A stretch of DNA of 64,000 nucleotides from Flammeovirgaceae bacterium (lineage in GTDB: Bacteria > Bacteroidota > Bacteroidia > Cytophagales > Cyclobacteriaceae): positions 13,041-77,040 of the forward strand of contig JAHEZH010000003.1 in assembly GCA_023251155.1 (NCBI GenBank), read 5' to 3'. Made by a program: the position numbers and the translations under genes. Under the pieces are notes generated by a model that saw only the letters and a list, made by a program, of their open reading frames with translations, was not told the DNA's origin and searched no databases. Shown piece by piece: positions 61,560 through 64,000 of this stretch. Positions within the stretch are counted from its first letter, which is position 1, and each line of letters opens with the position of its first letter.

Positions 61560-61913
61560 ATGAGTGACAAAATAAAAACCGGAAACGAAGGCGAGCAGCT
61601 TGCTGCCAATTTTCTCCTGGAAAAAGGTTTTGAAATTGTGCAACGCAATTACCGCTACAAGCATTCAGAAATTGACCTGATTGTGAAGAAAGACAACTGG
61701 CTGATCTTCGTGGAGGTGAAAACGCGCAGTTCACACTCTTTCGGGTTTCCTGAACAATTTGTTGATCGCAATAAAGTGAAGACTATTCTTTTTGGTGCCT
61801 TGAATTACATGCACGAGGTGAACTGGCAGGGAAATGTGCGCTACGACATTGTAGCGGTGAGTTTGGGCCGGGGCACTCCTGATATTGTTCTTATCGAAGA
61901 TGCCTTCTATTGA
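61560..61913 (+). CDS. yraN: YraN / UPF0102 endonuclease-like protein
   Basis: 117 residues. The Holliday-resolvase-like nuclease core has GNEGEQLAANFLLEKGFEI (8-26), SEIDLIVKKDNWLIFVEVKTR (36-56, with Glu37, Asp39, Glu52 and Lys54 of the nuclease site) and the late VRYDIVAVS. UPF0102 proteins are conserved; the nuclease activity is inferred. ATG at 61560, divergent from the isomerase gene. Confidence 0.93.
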   Translation: MSDKIKTGNEGEQLAANFLLEKGFEIVQRNYRYKHSEIDLIVKKDNWLIFVEVKTRSSHSFGFPEQFVDRNKVKTILFGALNYMHEVNWQGNVRYDIVAVSLGRGTPDIVLIEDAFY

Positions 61914-61916
61914 GTG

Positions 61917-62738
61917 CTACTGCAGGTTAGAGTAAATTTCTTTTCCCTTCAGATCCCATTCACGCTTTACGTAAGGAGTTTTATTCTTATCGAACGGATC
62001 GGCAGGGTAAGCAATTATCTTTTTTCTTTTCCCGTTAGGATAGTTCTCTGTCCATTCGCCTACTTTAGTATCCCACTTGTATTCACCCTGCACCGCTATG
62101 GTTCCATTTTCATGAAACATGGTGTAATAGCCTTCACGCTCATCGTACTCAACCGGAATCATCTCTTTCACCTTCTTCCGCTCAGCGGCATCGTAGTAAG
62201 TGACTAACGATTCCTTGGGCCAGCCTTTGTAGTATTTTTCTTTGTCATCGAGCAGGTCGTCCCGATTGTATTTCATCCATCGACCATGCTTCGCTCCTTT
62301 GTAATAGATGCCTTCTTCCAGTACTACTTCTCCCTGCATTTTTTTATAAGGCCCATGCAGCAGTTTACCTTTCTTCGGATCAAAGCCTGTTTTTCTTATT
62401 TCATTACGTGTGAAATCATACCAATAGATATCGCGTACAAACCGGGTGGCTTCATCCGGGTATTTCAGGTAATAGAAGAGTTCAAGTACCATCTTTTCGC
62501 CATAGCCTTTGCGGGTGAACCCCTTCTTGGTTTTGATTCCGTAAAAGGTCTTCTTCTTTGGCTTTTTCTTTTTGGTAACAATGGGTTCCGAGTTGGCTTC
62601 GTCCAGCTGCAAAAGTTTGTAAGGCTTGTCTGTTTCAAAAGTATATTGACCTTCCTTACCAAAGGATTCATTTTTCTTGCTCTGGGCATGCCCCATCAGA
62701 ACCAGGCCAATCAACACAATAGAAAGCGGGTATTTCAT
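61917..62738 (-). CDS. secreted protein with MORN/YwqK-like repeats
   Basis: 273 residues with a signal peptide (ends GHAQ). After a Lys-rich linker (about 54-75), the protein has repeated G-x-W/Y-x-x-Y patterns (GPYKKMQGEVVLEEGIYYKG, HGRWMKYNRD, VGEWTENYPNG; about 130-250) typical of MORN/YwqK-like repeats. The role is unknown, perhaps a surface or lipoprotein-associated scaffold. Ends three bases from the stop of yraN. Followed upstream by the htpG terminator. Confidence 0.75.
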   Translation of the reverse strand: MKYPLSIVLIGLVLMGHAQSKKNESFGKEGQYTFETDKPYKLLQLDEANSEPIVTKKKKPKKKTFYGIKTKKGFTRKGYGEKMVLELFYYLKYPDEATRFVRDIYWYDFTRNEIRKTGFDPKKGKLLHGPYKKMQGEVVLEEGIYYKGAKHGRWMKYNRDDLLDDKEKYYKGWPKESLVTYYDAAERKKVKEMIPVEYDEREGYYTMFHENGTIAVQGEYKWDTKVGEWTENYPNGKRKKIIAYPADPFDKNKTPYVKREWDLKGKEIYSNLQ

Positions 62739-62779
62739 TGCCTTTTTAAAACGAAGAACAAGTTGAAAAAGTGTATTTG

Positions 62780-62813
62780 AAAAAACAAGAGGCTCCGTTG
62801 CGGGAGCCTCTTG
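62780..62813 (-). terminator. intrinsic terminator of htpG
   Basis: CAAGAGGCTCC and GGAGCCTCTTG are perfect 11-bp arms with a 6-base loop; read leftward they are followed by TTTTTT. It lies about 22 bases after the htpG stop. Confidence 0.88.
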
Positions 62814-62834
62814 AAATCGTTACTAAAATGCAGA

Positions 62835-64000
62835 TTATGCGACTAATTCCACGCTGCGTTTTACAAATTCAGTAAGATCGGCACCGGTCAAAAGCCCCTG
62901 TGACAGAAGAGCCAGATCAAACGCCTGCTTGGCAATTTTGGTCTGCTGCTCTTCGCTTTCCGCCTTCAGAATTTTACTGATGATTTTATGGTTGCTGTTT
63001 ACCGAAACCGAGTATTGATCAGGCATGTTCCCCATAAATCCGTACATGCCACCGCCACCCGTTCTGGCCATGTCTTTCATTCTGCGCGCCCACTCACTCA
63101 TGGTCACACTCACCGGCAGGTAATCGGGCGACAATGAATCAATGCTCACATTCATTGAGGCATTGCTGATCGCTTTATCAAAGATCGCCTTTAATTTATC
63201 CTGATCTTCTTTGCTCAATACGCTTTCAATATTTTCATCTTTCACAATGAGTTTATCGATCGTATCACTGTCTACTCTTCTGAATTGTACTTTTTCCAGC
63301 TTTTGTTCCAGCGTATTCACCAGATGGCTGTCCAGCACACCATCCAGCACGATTACATCATACGCTTTGTTGTTGGCCAGCTCAATGAAGCTATGTTGTT
63401 TGGCCGCATCGGATGAATAAAGATAAATCGTGTTACCGTCTTTATCTGTCTGGGTGGCTTTTACTTTCTCGTTGTATTCGGTGAAGGTGAAATAGTTCTT
63501 CTGTGTGTTTTTCAGCAATGCATAGTCTTTTGCTTTGTCATAAAACTTCTCATCACTGATCATACCGTACTTCACGAAGATGTTGATATCATCCCATTTT
63601 TTCTCAAAGTCAGCACGGTCTTTCTTGAACATTTCCTGCAGTTTGTCGGCCACCTTCTTGGTGATGTGCTGACTGATCTTTTTCACATTTGAATCGCTCT
63701 GCAGGTAACTACGTGATACGTTCAATGGAATATCCGGAGAATCCAAAACGCCATGAAGTAACATCAGAAAATCAGGAACAACGTCTTTTACCTCATCGGT
63801 AATAAATACCTGACGTGAATAGAGTTGTATTTTATTTTTCTGCAATTCAAAATCATTCTTCACCTTAGGGAAGTAAAGAACACCTGTCAGGGTAAATGGA
63901 TAATCCACATTGAGGTGAATCCAGAATAAAGGGTCTTCGCTAAAAGGATAAAGTTCCTTATAGAATTTCAGGTAATCTTCATCCTTCAATTCATTAGGTG
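62835..64000 (-). CDS. htpG: HSP90 chaperone HtpG, C-terminal part, N-terminus cut by window edge
   Basis: The frame is open to the window edge; the visible 388 residues cover the end of the middle domain and the C-terminal dimerisation domain. Recognisable are PFTLTGVLYFPKV, KIQLYSRQVFITDEV, DVVPDFLMLLHGVLDSPDIPLNVSRS, the usual HSP90 middle-domain motifs, and the late IDSLSPDYLPV segment. The N-terminal ATPase domain lies to the right of the window. Stop TAA at 62835; terminator follows. Confidence 0.95.
   Translation of the reverse strand, partial: PNELKDEDYLKFYKELYPFSEDPLFWIHLNVDYPFTLTGVLYFPKVKNDFELQKNKIQLYSRQVFITDEVKDVVPDFLMLLHGVLDSPDIPLNVSRSYLQSDSNVKKISQHITKKVADKLQEMFKKDRADFEKKWDDINIFVKYGMISDEKFYDKAKDYALLKNTQKNYFTFTEYNEKVKATQTDKDGNTIYLYSSDAAKQHSFIELANNKAYDVIVLDGVLDSHLVNTLEQKLEKVQFRRVDSDTIDKLIVKDENIESVLSKEDQDKLKAIFDKAISNASMNVSIDSLSPDYLPVSVTMSEWARRMKDMARTGGGGMYGFMGNMPDQYSVSVNSNHKIISKILKAESEEQQTKIAKQAFDLALLSQGLLTGADLTEFVKRSVELVA

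Overview
The window is chromosomal DNA of a member of the Bacteroidota, most likely a free-living Cytophagales-type bacterium. The reasons are: a PorG-family outer-membrane protein of the type IX secretion system beside uppS, bamA and skp; OmpA/PD40 proteins, DUF3857 and DUF4349 proteins and LytS-type kinases; and several upstream regions carrying the Bacteroidota -7 motif TAnnTTTG instead of a -10 box. Shine-Dalgarno sequences are weak or absent, several genes start with GTG or TTG, and coding density is high. No tRNA, rRNA, CRISPR array, insertion sequence, integrase or phage gene was found, so this looks like core chromosome.

Layout. 1-9.2 kb is rich in signalling genes: the N-terminal two-thirds of a LytS-type kinase, a small secreted protein, a thioredoxin-fold protein, an orphan HAMP-GAF-PAS sensor, a bile acid:sodium symporter family transporter, an S9 peptidase and a hybrid-less histidine kinase. 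9.2-29.3 kb concerns the cell envelope: a DUF3857 protein, MoxR ATPase, three overlapping parvulin-type foldase genes, a lysine-ketoglutarate-reductase-like enzyme, two OmpA proteins, a patatin-Omp85 fusion, an M23 peptidase, DsbD, an M20 dipeptidase and release factor 1. 29.4-33.7 kb carries a lipoprotein overlapping a fused 5-oxoprolinase/hydantoinase.

33.7-44.4 kb is one long leftward block: yqeY, cvpA, an alpha/beta hydrolase, a CBS protein, nadK, two tandem DUF6089/PorG-like barrels, uppS, bamA and three tandem skp/ompH genes. It links NADP and isoprenoid carrier supply with outer-membrane protein assembly. pdxJ diverges from its head. 45-62 kb is a mixture: a 32-residue membrane peptide gene too short for normal gene calling, a lipoprotein esterase, a CheY/histidine-kinase convergent pair, a LEA-type lipoprotein, a 2OG-Fe(II) oxygenase, an amidohydrolase, a TPR protein, RDD/DUF2752/TM2 membrane proteins, an M14 carboxypeptidase, a PolB-like exonuclease, a small membrane protein plus ABC ATPase, DUF4349, a conserved unknown, lipB, a sugar-phosphate isomerase and yraN. 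The window ends in the C-terminal part of htpG.

The observations most worth a second look are the triple skp cluster with a 32-nt identity between two copies, the tandem PorG-like pair, the 32-residue peptide with its own promoter motif, the minimal ABC module at 57.3-58.4 kb, a perfect 12-bp inverted repeat at 49.74 kb, a long imperfect hairpin at 1.18 kb, and uppS and a dioxygenase gene whose -7 motifs sit so close to the start codon that their mRNAs may be leaderless.
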